A DNA stretch of 64,000 nt from Haliclystus octoradiatus (GCA_916610825.1 OU744446.1:28782445-28846444), one strand, 5' to 3'. Numbered from the stretch's first letter, positions 10,701-25,700 are shown. Translations and numbers: made by a program. The notes: generated from the sequence alone by a model not told the origin.

Positions 10701-13700
10701 AATGATAAAGTTATACAATTTTCATATCTTACCATATAAGGATAAGAATTATTTGATTTATTTTTATTTTTATTTTTAAGTCTCTTAGGACCGTAACAAT
10801 GATTTTATTGAATCCGATTGCGTGTTCAGGGAAGGCTTCATTTCACGAATGAACAACATTTCAAAAACTTTGCAATCGAATTTAGTTTTGCATTGTTGTA
10901 AAACTGAAAACGATTCGTGAAGATTGTCCGTGTTCCCATGGTGATGTTCTTTCACATGGTTTCCGATCACTTTGGATTTGTGCTCAGCTATGCGTTCATG
11001 AAGATGTCGGCAGGTGTACCCGACATAGCTTGCTTCACACAAGTCACATTGATATTTGTACACAACGCGATGCTGGCTAACAAGAGACGGTTTTTCTTCG
11101 TGATGTCGTAGATCGTCTTGCAGCTCACAGCTTTTAAAAATGGATTTAAACTTAACTTTACTTAATTTACTATTTAAACGATGTAACTCTTGTCTTAATA
11201 CATTGCTAGATTTTTGATCTTTAAAAGGTAGGGGAGACCGGGGAGACTTGGACCTAGGGAGACATGGGACAAGAGCGTTCCTGATTACCCATGTAAATTA
11301 TCTTCTAATATGCTGTATATTACTTCATTTCATGTTGTTTCCCTAAATTTCAATAACCAACCATAACTAATTATCAAGAAATTTTAGTGTACAGCTTACG
11401 ATGATCGACATGCGTTTTGCGATTCCTCTTTTGATTCAATTAATTTTGGAATGAGTGTTTAATTGCCATATTGAATGGTGCCATTGCAACGGTTTTACTT
11501 TGATGAATCTTTTGATATAAAATGTTTGAATACATTCCTGTTGATGAGGAGTGCCACCTCATTTTTTTTCTGGGAAGTCAAACGGGGAGACATGGAACAG
11601 CGTGTTTTAGCATCAACCACGAATGGGAAACTAATCGCATTTGGTTGAGATATGAGTTTGTTTTTATTTATATGCGCTGTATTTGAATTTTTTAATTTGT
11701 TGAGATAAAGTTGCTAAATCAATTACAATTAGATTGATGACAGGTGTGTCAAAAATTAATGTTATCTATTAATGCTAAAATTACTTGTTGCTGGCTTAAT
11801 TTTGATCAAATAAACTCCCTAAGTCAAAGCAACAGCTGTAGTGTCTGGTACTGGAAAGTAAATTTGTCAGTTATTTAATGAAATTTTGAGAAAATATGCC
11901 TGATCCATGTCACCCCACCGTGTCCCAAGTCTCCCCTCTAAAATGGTCGGTCTTCCGCACTAAATATTTGAAAAACTGCTACATTTATGTAATTGATATT
12001 CTTACCCTTTTGAATTGAGCATGTTGGCTAATTAATGACATAAAATGTGTTACATTTGCACAACCACAATAATTTTAATAATTAAAAATGTGAAAAGTGG
12101 TCCAAGTCTCCCCGGTCTCCCCTAATATTATTCTAATTATATCTTCATCTTTATTTACAACTTGGCTATTAAAAACATTAAAATTATACTTTGATAATAC
12201 GTAATTTAAAAGATGTTCGGGGTATAAAAGATTTCTAAAAATTGACTTTATATATTTACATTCAAGGTTAAAAGCATGTTCCGATGAACATAAACGAATT
12301 GCGCGAATAATGAGAGTTTTTAAAAGGGCTGTCTTGTAGCGTTCGTCCACATGACTTTTAAAATGAGTTAATAGACCAGTGTCCGTGGTTTTATGGTAAA
12401 CAGCGGTTGTAATGTTGCTATCTCGTTTTTCTAATAAAAGCCCAATAAATGGCAATCGCTTGTTGTTTTCCATTTCCATTGTAAATTTTATTGTTTATTA
12501 TTCGTTTATGTTCATCGGAACATGCTTTTAACCTTGAATGTAAATATATAAAGTCAATTTTTAGAAATCTTTTATACCCCGAACATCTTTTAAATTACGT
12601 ATTATCAAAGTATAATTTTAATGTTTTTAATAGCCAAGTTGTAAATAAAGATGAAGATATAATTAGAATAATATTACCTTTTAAAGATCAAAAATCTAGC
12701 AATGTATTAAGACAAGAGTTACATCGTTTAAATAGTAAATTAAGTAAAGTTAAGTTTAAATCCGTTTTTAAAAGCCGTAGGCCTAAGCTGCAAGACGATC
12801 TACGACATCACGAAGAGAAACCGTCTCTTGTTAGCCAGCATCGTGTTGTGTACAAATATCAATGTGGCTTGTGTGAAGCAAGCTATGTCGGGTACACCTG
12901 CCGACATCTTCATAAACGCATAGCTGAGCACAAATCCAAAGTGTATGGAAACCATGTGAAAGAACATCGCCATGGGAACACGGACAATCTTCACGAATCG
13001 TTTTCAGTTTTAGGCTACAACAATGCAAAACTAAATTCGATTGCAAAGTTTTTGAAATGTTGTTCATTCGTGAAATGAAGCCTTCCCTGAACACACAATC
13101 GGATTCAATAAAATCATTGTTATGGTCCTAAGAGACTTGAAAATAAAAATAAAAATAAATCAAATAATTCTTATCCTTATATGGTAAGATATGAAAATTG
13201 TATAACTTTATCATTTTAGTATAAATAGTTAATCTGCACCCATAATTTTTTAGACTTGATAATGGCTTTTTGTGAAAGTCGAAACGTTGTCAAAATACAT
13301 TCATTAGCGTTGGCATTTATTGTGAAATCTATTAATCTGAAGACTCTTATCAATTAATAATAAGCAATCGTTTACGACCAGGGCCTGACAAAAAATTTAG
13401 CCTTCTGGGATCATACAGGAAATCAACATTTTCTTCTGAATTTTTTGTTGAAGTTTGACCAATAAATCATAAAAATATCAATTTTCTTCCGAATTTGTTC
13501 AATCTTTTCGAAATCTTGAATTCCAGGATACCTACTGTTGTTGGATCCTGCCCACGGTGCAATCACATAGCCAATACCTACACACAGCAAGTAATTGTGA
13601 AGCATCAAGCACTCACTTTCAGTACAACATTGTTGCTTAATTAAACAATTACAGATTTTAATTCCATGTTTGACTTCAGTGATAATCCTTTCCGTATTTT

Positions 13701-16700
13701 GAGAATATGTTCATATTTTTTTTCAATGTTTAAACATTATTTAGTTTTTTTATTTTAATCTTTTTCATTCCGATGACCATTGCATAGGCATTTGAACTAA
13801 GAAAGGGTTGGCCATGAAATTACTGCCCATGGCATTGTCCATCCTCTCATGCTGTGATTGCATTGTTTGATCGTTTCAATACCTAAATCGTGCCTTGTGA
13901 ATTGCAGAAATTATATAGGACAAAAGCAACTGCTATCTCTGCTATACCCCTGCGAAGAATATATCAAAAATTTATGATTCTCACAATTTGTTCACAAATA
14001 ATTAATAAAAAAGTTAATATGCATTTTTCAAAAACCTTCTGTAAACTGTTCATGAACATTCCATTTTTATAGTTAATGAACTATTTAATGTTCGTCAGAG
14101 GATAGAGGAGACTTTCTGCAAACTTAGTGTAGCCTACCAGCAAACAGGATGTTCACAAGGAATAGAACATATAATCTATGATCGAACCTACAATGCCAAT
14201 TGATGTGTTTTAATATTTTATTAAACTTGAAGAAGAAGACGTAAACTAACCATCATTATCACTATTATATCTAAACTGTACTTACAAAAAACCGTCACGC
14301 CTTAAAACGCGACTCATTATCTAACAAAGCATTACAAAATTATAGCGGAAATATACATAAATCGAGATTACATGAAATAGAGGCTAGAATTGTTATGTAA
14401 TAATTAATGCTATTAATTGTTAATAATTATCATCTGTCCACACAAATTTCTCTCAATACACCGTAGAATTTTATATTTACAATGACAATGATGTGACAAT
14501 GTATTGATAATACCCATATCTTAATCCACAGAACACAATAAAAGCTACATTAAATAAGTTTGCATGATTTGGTTATGGATTTTATAAATACATTAGCGTG
14601 TCATATCATGATTTTCTTTTATCACAATGGGATCAACAGTTTCACGGATCAAATTTTTTTCTGATTTACAACTGCTTTTATTCCATACTGAGTATATTTG
14701 CAAAGTGCACCTGTAATGAACCTAACAAGATTCACAGATTATAATAGTATGAAGCTCCCTGGTAAAATTTATTATTCAGTAATCGTTACAAACAGTTGCC
14801 GACAGAAAGTTTAGCCTTCTGTAATCCTAGATCATTTCAACATTTTCTTCTGAATTATTTCATTGTAGTTTGCCCATAAATCATAATAATATCAAATTTC
14901 TTCTGAATGTGCTCTAGCTTTCCTGAATCTAGGATGGCAGAATTCCTACTTTTGTTGAATCCTGGCTACAAACGCCTTGATCTCCACTTACATTTACTAA
15001 CTAAATATGATTAAAAAAACATATTTAAGTTAAATTCTACATTTTTGTAAATACACACATTTAAATTTAGAGCAGGTCCACATCAGCCTAGTGCTGCCAG
15101 GATCTTGACAGCAGGTGCTTAAACAAATCAGAAATACATACATACATATCGGTACATACATTTAAAAATAATTGTTATAACTCACATCATTGAACTAAGA
15201 ATGTAAAGTATGGAATATTATACAATGTACATAGACTAAGCCAAACGCCAGATGTAACTCATTGATCAACTCACAGTTTTTTTACATTTTAGGAGACAGA
15301 AGTCCTTGAAGTTATTCACATCAAAGATGTAAGATCAAACCAATTTGCTAGAAATCCTAAGGTTAGTCTTTTTAATGACTCGGTTAGATGTACTTTTCTC
15401 AAATTTAGCATGTTTTGTTGAATTCTGAAACAATTCAATGCTCCAATCATGGCCAGACCCATCAATCTACTACTGTAGCTATGAAGTCACCGCCAATGGT
15501 ACACATAAGCAGGGCTCGGCAAAAGTGGGGATTCTTGGATTCTAGATTCCAGAAGGCTAGAGCGAATTCAGAATTGATAATTTGGCCAAACCTCAACAAA
15601 AAATTAAGAAGAAAGTGTACAATATTGTTTGAGATTCTGAAAGGCTAAACCTTTTGTCGTACTTTTGTTGTGAAAGTTCATGAACTGTTCATGAACAGTT
15701 CATGAGCAGTTCATGGACAGTTCATGAACAATTCATGAAAATTGGGGCCATTTAACTTTCATGAACTCCTGCACTGTTTTATGCAGGGAAGTTCTGATTT
15801 CAGTGTGCCTTGTAGTGAGGCTAGAATTAAATTAAACCATAGTCAATACAGCCAATCACAGTTCTTCCTTGTTGATCATGTTTCCTACATGTATGCTTGT
15901 TAATAATTCATTTGAATATAGGAATGGTTTTGTTGACCTCATTACTCATTGATCATTCAGGAATATGTTCGTCTCAATTTTCTGTTCCTTAGTTTATTTT
16001 TGCTGATAATGTCCAGCAAACAATTTGATTCATAACCTAGTACAATCAGAGCTCGTCACCATTCTTTTTGGTGTATTATCCTGCTTCTGTTTGCTTCAAA
16101 ATTATGATGACCAATGAGAGACAATTAGACATACTTCCTGTGTTTTTAAAAGCATTTCAAGCTAAGTAATGTAAACAGTCAATTACATGGAATGTCTAAA
16201 AGTCTATAGCAGTGGATCTGTGAAAATCATGTGGTTATGTGTCTGTTAGAATTCTGCGTATCACAACTACATGTGCACACTGCAGGGTTGCTATAAGAAA
16301 TGTTTGACCTAAACTTGAGGATTTGTTGTAAGAAATGCCCTAAAAAACGTCTTCCCTCACAAAAACTTCAACAATCGCTCAAACAATCAAGTATGATTAA
16401 AGAACTTTTTGTAATGTAATCGGAAAACCTTATATAACCTAAAGCAATTGATTGGGTGCCAGGAATTCATGACTTCTCTTTGACATTATCGTTTTTATCA
16501 ATAGAGGTTATTAGGAGATTATACTGGAAAACTTTCTGTCGAATATGATTGATCCTGATGTTTATCAACTGGGAAAGTTGATTGGCAAAAGTTTGAAGCC
16601 AATCCGATAAGAAATGACGGAGATATTGATTTTTTTAATGTGTCCATTCTGTAGCACATTTATTTTCTTTAAGTCAATATTCTAATTTTTCTTTTACTAA

Positions 16701-19700
16701 TTTAATAGAATTATCAGTATCAATCAGTATTGAATATTGAAAGATTTGAATATTTACGTCACGCTCCGCAGAATAGACGGAATAGACACATTAAGACATC
16801 GATAATTCTGTCACTTCTTATCAGATTGACTTCAAACTTTTACCAATCAACTTTTTTAGTTGATATACATCAGAATCAATTATTTATGTGAAAAGAATAA
16901 TTTGATTTCTATTTTAGGATTTCAAAGTAAGGGAATCACTCAAGACAAATTGTGTCGATGAAGACGCAACAACACAAGAAAGAACAATCACAATATGTTA
17001 TGGATATAATATGGTTGATGTATCGTTTGTTAATTTTGTTGCACCGTCAGCAGAAGAAGCAGATGAATGGTCCTATGAATTATTTTCTATCATGCATAAT
17101 CTACTGGAATTGAATTCTAGTACATTAAAGTCACTTGAAAGATTGTAAGTTGAACAATAATCAAATAAATGTTTGAGTATGTACAGTGTAACCCGCTTAA
17201 TAAGTCCAAGTAAAAATTGACAACGATTTCCATTGCATTTATCCAAATTTGCACTTTTTAAGAATGATTTGACTATAAATTAGTTTACAGGGTTTTGAAG
17301 CCAGGTTACAGATAAGCAGGATTATTATTAACGGGAAGTTTTTTTAAACGTTTTCTTGCTTCCTATTGGTTGGTGGAACACTAACAATTCGGCTAACGCT
17401 TCGATGGATAACACGTGCGTTGGCCTGATAATTCTCAGTGTCATGCTCAATCTTGTTCGATAATTGTTAAATTTCACTTATCCGAATTGTACTGCACTGT
17501 AGGCTATAGCCTACTCAGCTTTGTAAATATTGATCATTATCAGTTAATTATTTTCATTACTATTGATTAGAATTGTAGATGATATTATAACATTTTCTAT
17601 ATTTGTTTAGTCATACACGAATAACTGTCACTGCAAATCAAGATGGTGAATTCCGTGTGAAAAGGTATAATTTTCATCCGTTTTTAATGCTACATTTTGA
17701 TGTAAATTGGAATTTGTTCATCAAGCTATTTTCTAAAATTCTTATAATCTTGATCCAACTATTTATTTTCTCTTTTGATTTCTTCTGATAGTCTTGTGAA
17801 GCATTTTTCTAACAACAAAGAAGAAAGGAAGAGAGTATACGATGGACTGTCATCTGTTGGATTTTCCTCTGGAAAGGTAACTGATAAATTTGAATAACAA
17901 AGTGTTGTTTTATTTCAACATCAATATATATAAAATAACCATGAATTTAAAACAATTGAAATTAATTCTCAAAGTTGTTAGAGAGTTTTTAATACCGTAA
18001 ATACCGGTATATCATTGTACTGAAAATTACCTTTTAATTGAAAAGTTACTACTGAGATAGCCCAATCCGGTATCCTATTCAGTAAGTTTTCAGTAACTTC
18101 TTGGTAGGTTTTCAATGTTTTAAAATACCAAATAAATATGATTACTTAAAGTGTATATTGCAGATATTCGGAGAATGCTTCTTTAGATAGATAAACTTTT
18201 TCTATTCGTACATGTTGTTCTTGTGTTTTTGCTTTCCAAGATCATTTCTCCCTCAAAAATGCAGTCAAAGTTACAATTTTGTGTCTCACTTTTTAATATA
18301 CCAGGAACCCGTTTACTTCAGAGCCATCTATTTACAAGAGTTGGGACACGCTTTCATGTGCCGCTATCGTCTCCAATTGGACAGATGCCAGTCACGTGAT
18401 TTTTGGATGCCATCTTTGTTCTTTTGGAAACAGGTTCTCAATCATTTCAAGTGAAACGCGCGAAAAAATACAATACAATATGGCTGAAAAAAACACACAA
18501 CATTCTCCTGCACATGCGCACTGTTAAAAACGTGCTCGGGTCCAGGCAAAAAGATACAAAAATGGCAGAACTGTCCCAACTCTTGTAAATAGATGGCTCT
18601 GGTTTACTTTCCATAAGAGATTTCACATCGGGAAAAGCACTTCACATCTCATGCTTTTAATCACCAGTAGATGAATTATACTTGCTTGGCCTTAGGTGCT
18701 TGGTTGAACTCACCTTGAGAACCCTATCCTGTCCCAACCAAGTACCAGTTATCAAGAGGAGGGTGGGTGAGATTTAAATTTCCTGATACCACCATCCTTG
18801 CATCTTGCGAGTTTCTTGAGTTGCGAGGCATATTAACTGAATATATTGCGAATTGCGGATGATTGTTTGCACTTGCTTAGCTTGCAGAGGGCAGAGGTGA
18901 CAATGCTAATGTTCAGGAAATACCCCTTGACCACTTGATACTTGAATCTGCACATGCGCATACAAGCTTATATGATTGTACGATCTCTAGATACCATTCC
19001 CCATGGGGGAGTTAACTTTAATAATGATCACTTACGATGTCACATACCATAAATTAGTGGAAGGAAATTAATTGTAATTACTTTTCGTAGCTAGTAATTA
19101 CTTAACTAAATGATGTTTGATATTGAGTTCATTATTAATTGCAATAGTAACCACCTGAAAAGGTGCCTCATCTTGCGATTGGCTTGATTCTAACTAACGT
19201 AAAAATAACATTTTAGGCACATTAAAAAAACGGAAAAACCAAATGATAATCTGCATTCAGACTGATTTTTTCAACGTTCAGCTCAAGATGCAGATATATT
19301 TATTATCATTACAGTATTTGAGGTCTAAACAAAAGAGATTCAGGTCTCTAAAGTAAAAAAATGATTGAATTTGAACTTTTTTTCAAGCAGCAACACCTCT
19401 TTACGGCTTAGCCTAGGCTGGATTATTGCTGCTGGTCATCCCTGCGCGCTTTCTCTGTATAGTCGATGGGGATTATAAATACCTTTGTCTAGGCAAATTT
19501 GAAATGATGTACCAACCGCATAAGCATTTGAAAGAAAAAATCCAAACTAAAGGCTTATGACTTTAGAGACTTTTATCTCTTTTTTTTGAACACAGAACTT
19601 GATAAAATGTTGCCCTATATATATCTTAGGCTGAACTTTGAAACAATCATTCTGAAAGCAGATTGTCGTTTGGTTCAGCTGGGTTACTTTTAGAGACAAA

Positions 19701-22700
19701 TGAGTAAAAAGTTTAGTTCTTTTTTCTTTGTAAACCAGACGCCTTCTTATTCGTTTTATTTTCAAGTAGCCAACACACTGTAATAATATAATGATCTTCT
19801 TTATAATTGCGTATTGCATGTATGATGTAAATACTTCATTAATATTTCATTAACTAATCGTAGAAAGTTCATGAACACTTCATGAATGTTTATTTCAAAA
19901 TTAATGAGCATGAAATATCAAATATCACAGTTATCATGAACTTTTCATGAGCATTCTATGATTTCATGATTTCTCATTTGAATTCTATAGTGATAATACC
20001 AATTGCCAAATGCTGCTACATGTACTAGATTATGTAAGTCATAGCATACAGGGATGTGCTATTTTCGGGAAGAGCTGTACACAGACTTTGAAAGAGGCAT
20101 CTTTGTTTTCATGTAGCGTATTGTCATCTCAGGTTTTCTTTGCCTCTCAAAAGCTGCTACCTCATTATACACTACCAACGCCAAAACCATGAAATTCCAT
20201 GAAAGTGTTGTGAAAACATCATGAAAAAGTTTGAAAACCATGAAAACATCCATATTCACAATATTAAAATGTGAAAATGCCATGAAAAGGCAATTAAATT
20301 TCATGATTTGTTTCATTGTTTTGGTGTCAGTAGCGTTAAGATAATCTCATATGCCTTAATCAGGGGCTTCTCTTTCCTGGCTCCCTGAGAATAGGAGAAG
20401 GATGCTCTGCTATATCAAGTTAGCATCTACAATCAATGGATTCGTTATCATAACTGATATTGATTCTCATAAGTATTTTTTCATTTATAGAAAATGATGA
20501 TTAACGTTAAAGACTTTACATTTGATAAATTTCTATCATTTTATGATCGTCTTTGTGCCCGGCATGACCTTGATCAAATATTTTCTGAATTGTAAGTCAT
20601 GAATTATTGTTTGAAGTTATATGTATTACTATAAAATATGCAATTCTTCCAGATTTTGTTCAAATACTGTATAAGTAATAAATCAACATTTTAACCAAAA
20701 CCAAAACCATTTCCATTCACAATTGATATTTTGTCAAATATATAATTTCACAATTCCAAGACAATGTTACGTAAATTGAATGGTCAATCTTAATATTTAA
20801 AAGTGGCTACAGTGAAACCTGTATATAACAGCCAGCAACGAGAGGTAGATAAATTGACCACTATAGACAGGTGGCCTTTATATACAGGTTTGATTCCATA
20901 GAAAATACTATTTTAGACATTGCAAGAGTGACCACTATAGACAGGTGACTGTTGTATAGAGGTGACCGTTATAACAGGTTTGACTGTATTTTACATTTAT
21001 GTATTCAATATGAGTATACAGTATAACCACTCATAAGCCCAATTATTGAGTTCATGGACAATACATTGATTATCATTTGTTCATTTTGATTAATACACTA
21101 GCAATAAGGACCCGCTCCGCTGGGTATATTTGGGTTGTACAGTTTTGGAAATGAGGATTAGATCATATCTGAAATGATATTCAGAAGTATATAAGCCCCA
21201 ATTTACATGACTCAAGGACGAATGTGTATCCAGATTCAAGAAACATGAGTAACACTAAATTTAGAATTATGATAGCAATTAAACTTTTTAAATTAAAGTA
21301 ATTAAACAGGAGAAAAATTATACTTTCCAAATTATTACATCTTAAAGTTAGAAACTATAAACCCCCATATGAACCTATCTTCAATATCTTTATCTTAACC
21401 TAATTTGACAAATTTAAGGCACATCGTTGGTGTAACTTATGAAATAATGTATGTAACTCAAATTTAACCTATACAAATAAAAACTTTTTAAATCAAATTA
21501 CGTAGCTTTTGAAATAATGTACGTAACTAGAATCTAACCTATAAATATTAAACAGACAATGACTTGTTATTATACAGACTCAGGAGACATTAAATTAAAT
21601 GGTAATATTTAGTGATAAAGCAAGTAAAGCTGTACATCTTCATTGTCTGTTGTTAGAAAGGAGCTATTCATGAAATATTCATCCATTGTTAGAATGATAT
21701 GTTCCTGATCATCGTTTCCATGGTGATCGTAAGGATGACATGCTCGTTGAGATTTCTTATGGTCATCTTCAAATATTTTAAAATCGTTCTACATTCTCTT
21801 TTTTTTCAAAATATTCTCTTCTTTGATGACAAAATGTTGTGATAAACTTCAGGATTGATATTCAAAGACTTGTTGCCATGTTTGAGAACACTTGCAACAA
21901 TAACCAGAGTATGTGAGCGGGAGCAGCAAACCGTGACTTGTCAAACAATCAAACTGTTGTTGAGACCACAAGAGGCGCAAGTACGGAAAAAGAAAATTTT
22001 CCTCTAGCTTTGGATGGAGAACGACATTTGACATTAAAGTAAGCCTAAAACCTGACCAGGTAGCTGGAGAACATTCCTGTCAAATTTGGTGGCCGTGCGT
22101 TATCTGTGGAGAGCGTGAATCGATAACAACAAAATTCAGACACACACACAAACAGTGCGGCTTATATTATAGATTATCTTTATTTTATTTTATTATCATT
22201 CATTAAAACGACACTGAACTGCATTTCGCTGGGAAATTATGTGTATATTAAAACAGTTGGGTGTTACATCCAAAATATTGTGATTGTTGATTTGGGTACC
22301 AAAATGGAAAATCATTACATACAAATTATTATTATTATTTGGGTTTTTTATTCCCTGAATTGATAGTACGGTAACTGCTTTGCAATGTCCAGTACTGTCC
22401 ACTTTATTTTGCTTCATATTTTTGTATTTCTGTATTTATGAATTCAAATTTATCTATTTATTTCCAATTTATTCTATTTCAGAGGCTCGAAAAACAAACC
22501 TTACCTGACGACAGAGCAACTAGTTGATTTTCTCAATAATTCACAACGAGATCCTCGATTGAATGAAATTCTTTATCCTTATTTTGATCGCAAACGAGCA
22601 TTAGAATTAATAACTGCATATGAAACAAGTAATGATTTTATTAATAAAGGTAAGATTCCATGATACTCTTGTGATTATTATTATTTCAAATTGTTGTGTA

Positions 22701-25700
22701 TAAGGAACAGATTCGATTGGCGTCTTCTAAATATGGCTTTTAATCCTCAAAATTAAAGCATGGATTTTTATTAAAACTAAAAATATTATTTAAATTATTA
22801 TTTAAAACAGCCAGACTACAGTCAAACCTGTTATAACGTTCACCTGTCTATAGTGGTCACCTTTGCAATGTCTAAAATAGTATTTTCTATTGAATCAAAC
22901 TTGTATATAAAGGCCACCTGTTTATAGTGGTCAATTTATCTACCTCTCGTAGCTGGCAGTTATATACAGGTTTCACTGTAACATACTAAAACTATTATCA
23001 AAAATAAGAAAACATCTTGATACAAGCTCAGCAAAAACAATATATACATTATTGATTAATGCCTGTTTGTACATATTGTGCAGTTCTTCAACTAAATTTA
23101 TCACTCACAAAGTAAATAGAGTAGCTTAACATAGTACTTGAGTCGTTTATAATGCAGAAACAAAGAAAGATCTACCATCAGTAACCCAGTCAAGGTCAAA
23201 TAAATTATGAGCCTTCAAACTTGTCATAACATGCATAGACAATAATATATATGACCTATTCAAGGGATAAATTGAAGTAATACATCATCATATTGAAACG
23301 AGAAACAACCATCAAAGTTTGAAGCTCCCAAAATTAAATATAGAATATGCAAGAAGATTGTTCCCTTTTTGGTTTCAAAAAATGGGACACGAGAATCTCC
23401 AAAATACCATGTTTAACATCAATTTTGATGGGGAAAGAGTCGCGCTGTGTAAAAATTCAACAACAACATGTGCGGATAGAAAAAAACTTCTATCCAAATC
23501 TGTTGTGTCCCAAAAGGCGATACATACACTTTAAGAATTTCTAAATTACTTTCTATGTTGAGAAATAATTTTTAATTATAATTATCTATTAGTTTATTAT
23601 ATTTTATTCATTTATTTATTTCTTATGTGACTTTTAATAAATTAAGGTTATTACATCTCATTTCATTAATATTTATGTATTTATTTGTCTGTTCTTGATT
23701 GATACTATTCATTTTTTTTGTAGGATACATGTCTGTTGAAGGTCTAACACGCTTTCTAATGAGCGATGATAACATTATTATATCTAAAGAAAGGTTATCA
23801 CTCCATCAAGATATGAATGCTCCTTTATCGCATTATTTTATTAATTCTTCACATAATACGTATCTGACAGGTAGGTCTGAGTTTGATTATGTTCTTATTT
23901 ATATGTGGTTCATTAAGAACGATGACACATAAACAAGACTGACAGATCAGCTTTTACGATAAATACTTCATATATATTTCAGACAATAATAATAATAAGC
24001 ATTAAAATACTAAAATATACTCGAAATATAACTTATCCAAAATCGTGACATAACTGCCAGTCGCACATACATAAACTGAAGACAGGGGCGTTGTTACACG
24101 TTTACATCATACATACATATAGACTAAATAATGACGTGGGCATATCTAGTTAGCATAATGTCGCATATCTATCAACTTGTATAATTCTAAACAAAACAAT
24201 ATGTATCTTGAGTTGTTTAAACTCTATTGGTGTAACCCCTGCGAAAATATGTTGTGAATTATCCATTTATGAGCTTTGCCAACATTCATGAACTGTTCAT
24301 AAAAAGTTTATGACTGGCAAAATGCCTGTTTTAATGTTTTTTTATATCATTTTTTTAAAAAGTTTACCTATAATTATACCTGTTTATCGGAATGGCTGCG
24401 TTATGGTGATGATTTTGTTATGGGTGGGGCTATTCATACTATTTCATAAACAGGTTATAGCTGATAATAAACAGGTGGATAAAATTTTGATAACATTTTA
24501 TTGTGAACTGTTGAGACACAATTTTTTTTTAAAACCCAGAAACCTATTTCTGGAAGAGCCTAGATTTAGGAGGTTGATATTTATCAATTTTACTTTCTAT
24601 TGAAATTTTTTTTAGAATTTTAATGTTGTTTTAGTTAAAAATTCATGTGATCAAGCTTCTTCAAACTAAATTCAATTTTTAAGAACTCCTAAAGCTAATA
24701 TTTTTTCCAGTATACTAAATCATTTGAGAGTTATTTGTCAAGCTGCAGCAGAGGTGAAAAATGACTAACAGTTTACAACATGACAAATTTACATGACTAG
24801 AGATAAAAAATTTATTGCGCAAGCCACTACACACCCTTGTTAACACATTTATCCACCGGGTTGTTCTATGGAAAGGCGTACATTAGGCACATGTCTATAG
24901 TCCAACTTAGTGAAAATAGTCCCTTTTCAATGAAAAAAAGAGAATGTCTCTAGCTCAGATTGCGTGAAAACGGTCCTGTTGATCCTTGCTAATGATTATC
25001 GAATATTTACCCCTATGGAAATCATTTCATGAGTGTATGGACGGCTTACGCCATCATGATCATTTGCAAACAATTTAGAGGCAGTCTACAGAAACTTCAC
25101 TAAGCATTCATAAAAAGTTCATAAAAAGTTCATGAATATAAAATAGCCTACTTTTTCATAAACTATTTTTATTCATAAACAGGTCATAGCTGTTCATAAA
25201 CTGTTCATGAACTACTTGCAAACAATTTTTGGAATTGTGCCACTTAACGTTTCTGATGTTCATGAACTGTAATATATTTCACAGAGCTATATCATAGATT
25301 AAGTTACAAATTGTAAGGTGATTGTTTTTGATAATGCACAGGACATCAGTTAACTGGAAAGTCATCAGTTGAGATATACCGTCAAGTATTATTGGCCGGT
25401 TGTCGATGTATTGAGCTAGATTGTTGGGATGGAAAGACTGACGAACAAGAACCAACTATTACACATGGAATGACTATGTGCACTGTTGTACCATTTAAGG
25501 TATGTAAATAACCCTCTTTAGTCATCGACAAATTGGTCAATACCAAAATTGAGCAATTCGATTGGTGGAACAGTGGTCTACTCTAAAACTGCATTGACCG
25601 ATCCATGTTTTGTAACCCATTTTGAAGTAAAGATGCAACGGATAATTGTATTTTTGATGAATTACTATACATTAAAATGATAATATGATTATATATCACA

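Larger units (their letters stand above)
10588..13350. mobile_element. head-to-head inverted dimer of a Penelope-like retroelement
   Basis: Two truncated copies of one Penelope-like element sit with their 5' ends together near 12490 and their 3' ends facing outward. The left copy reads on the minus strand (about 12480 to 10588), the right copy on the plus strand (about 12500 to 13350). Both code the end of the reverse transcriptase and a GIY-YIG endonuclease, the domain pair that defines Penelope elements. The arms are nearly identical. The left copy is broken by a MITE (11231-12122). The 13-base sequence CAATTAATAATAA lies directly repeated at 10575-10587 and 13351-13363 and looks like the target-site duplication of the whole dimer. 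It lies in PLC-beta intron 2. Confidence 0.82.

Noticed and set aside
12800-13094. Minus-strand frames over the right Penelope copy
   Set aside because: They are shadows of the sense GIY-YIG frame; the residues repeat in mirror at 10917-11111.
23319-23544. Two overlapping frames in PLC-beta intron 8
   Set aside because: No family resemblance; the flanking GGGACAC/GTGTCCC inversion suggests a worn repeat.
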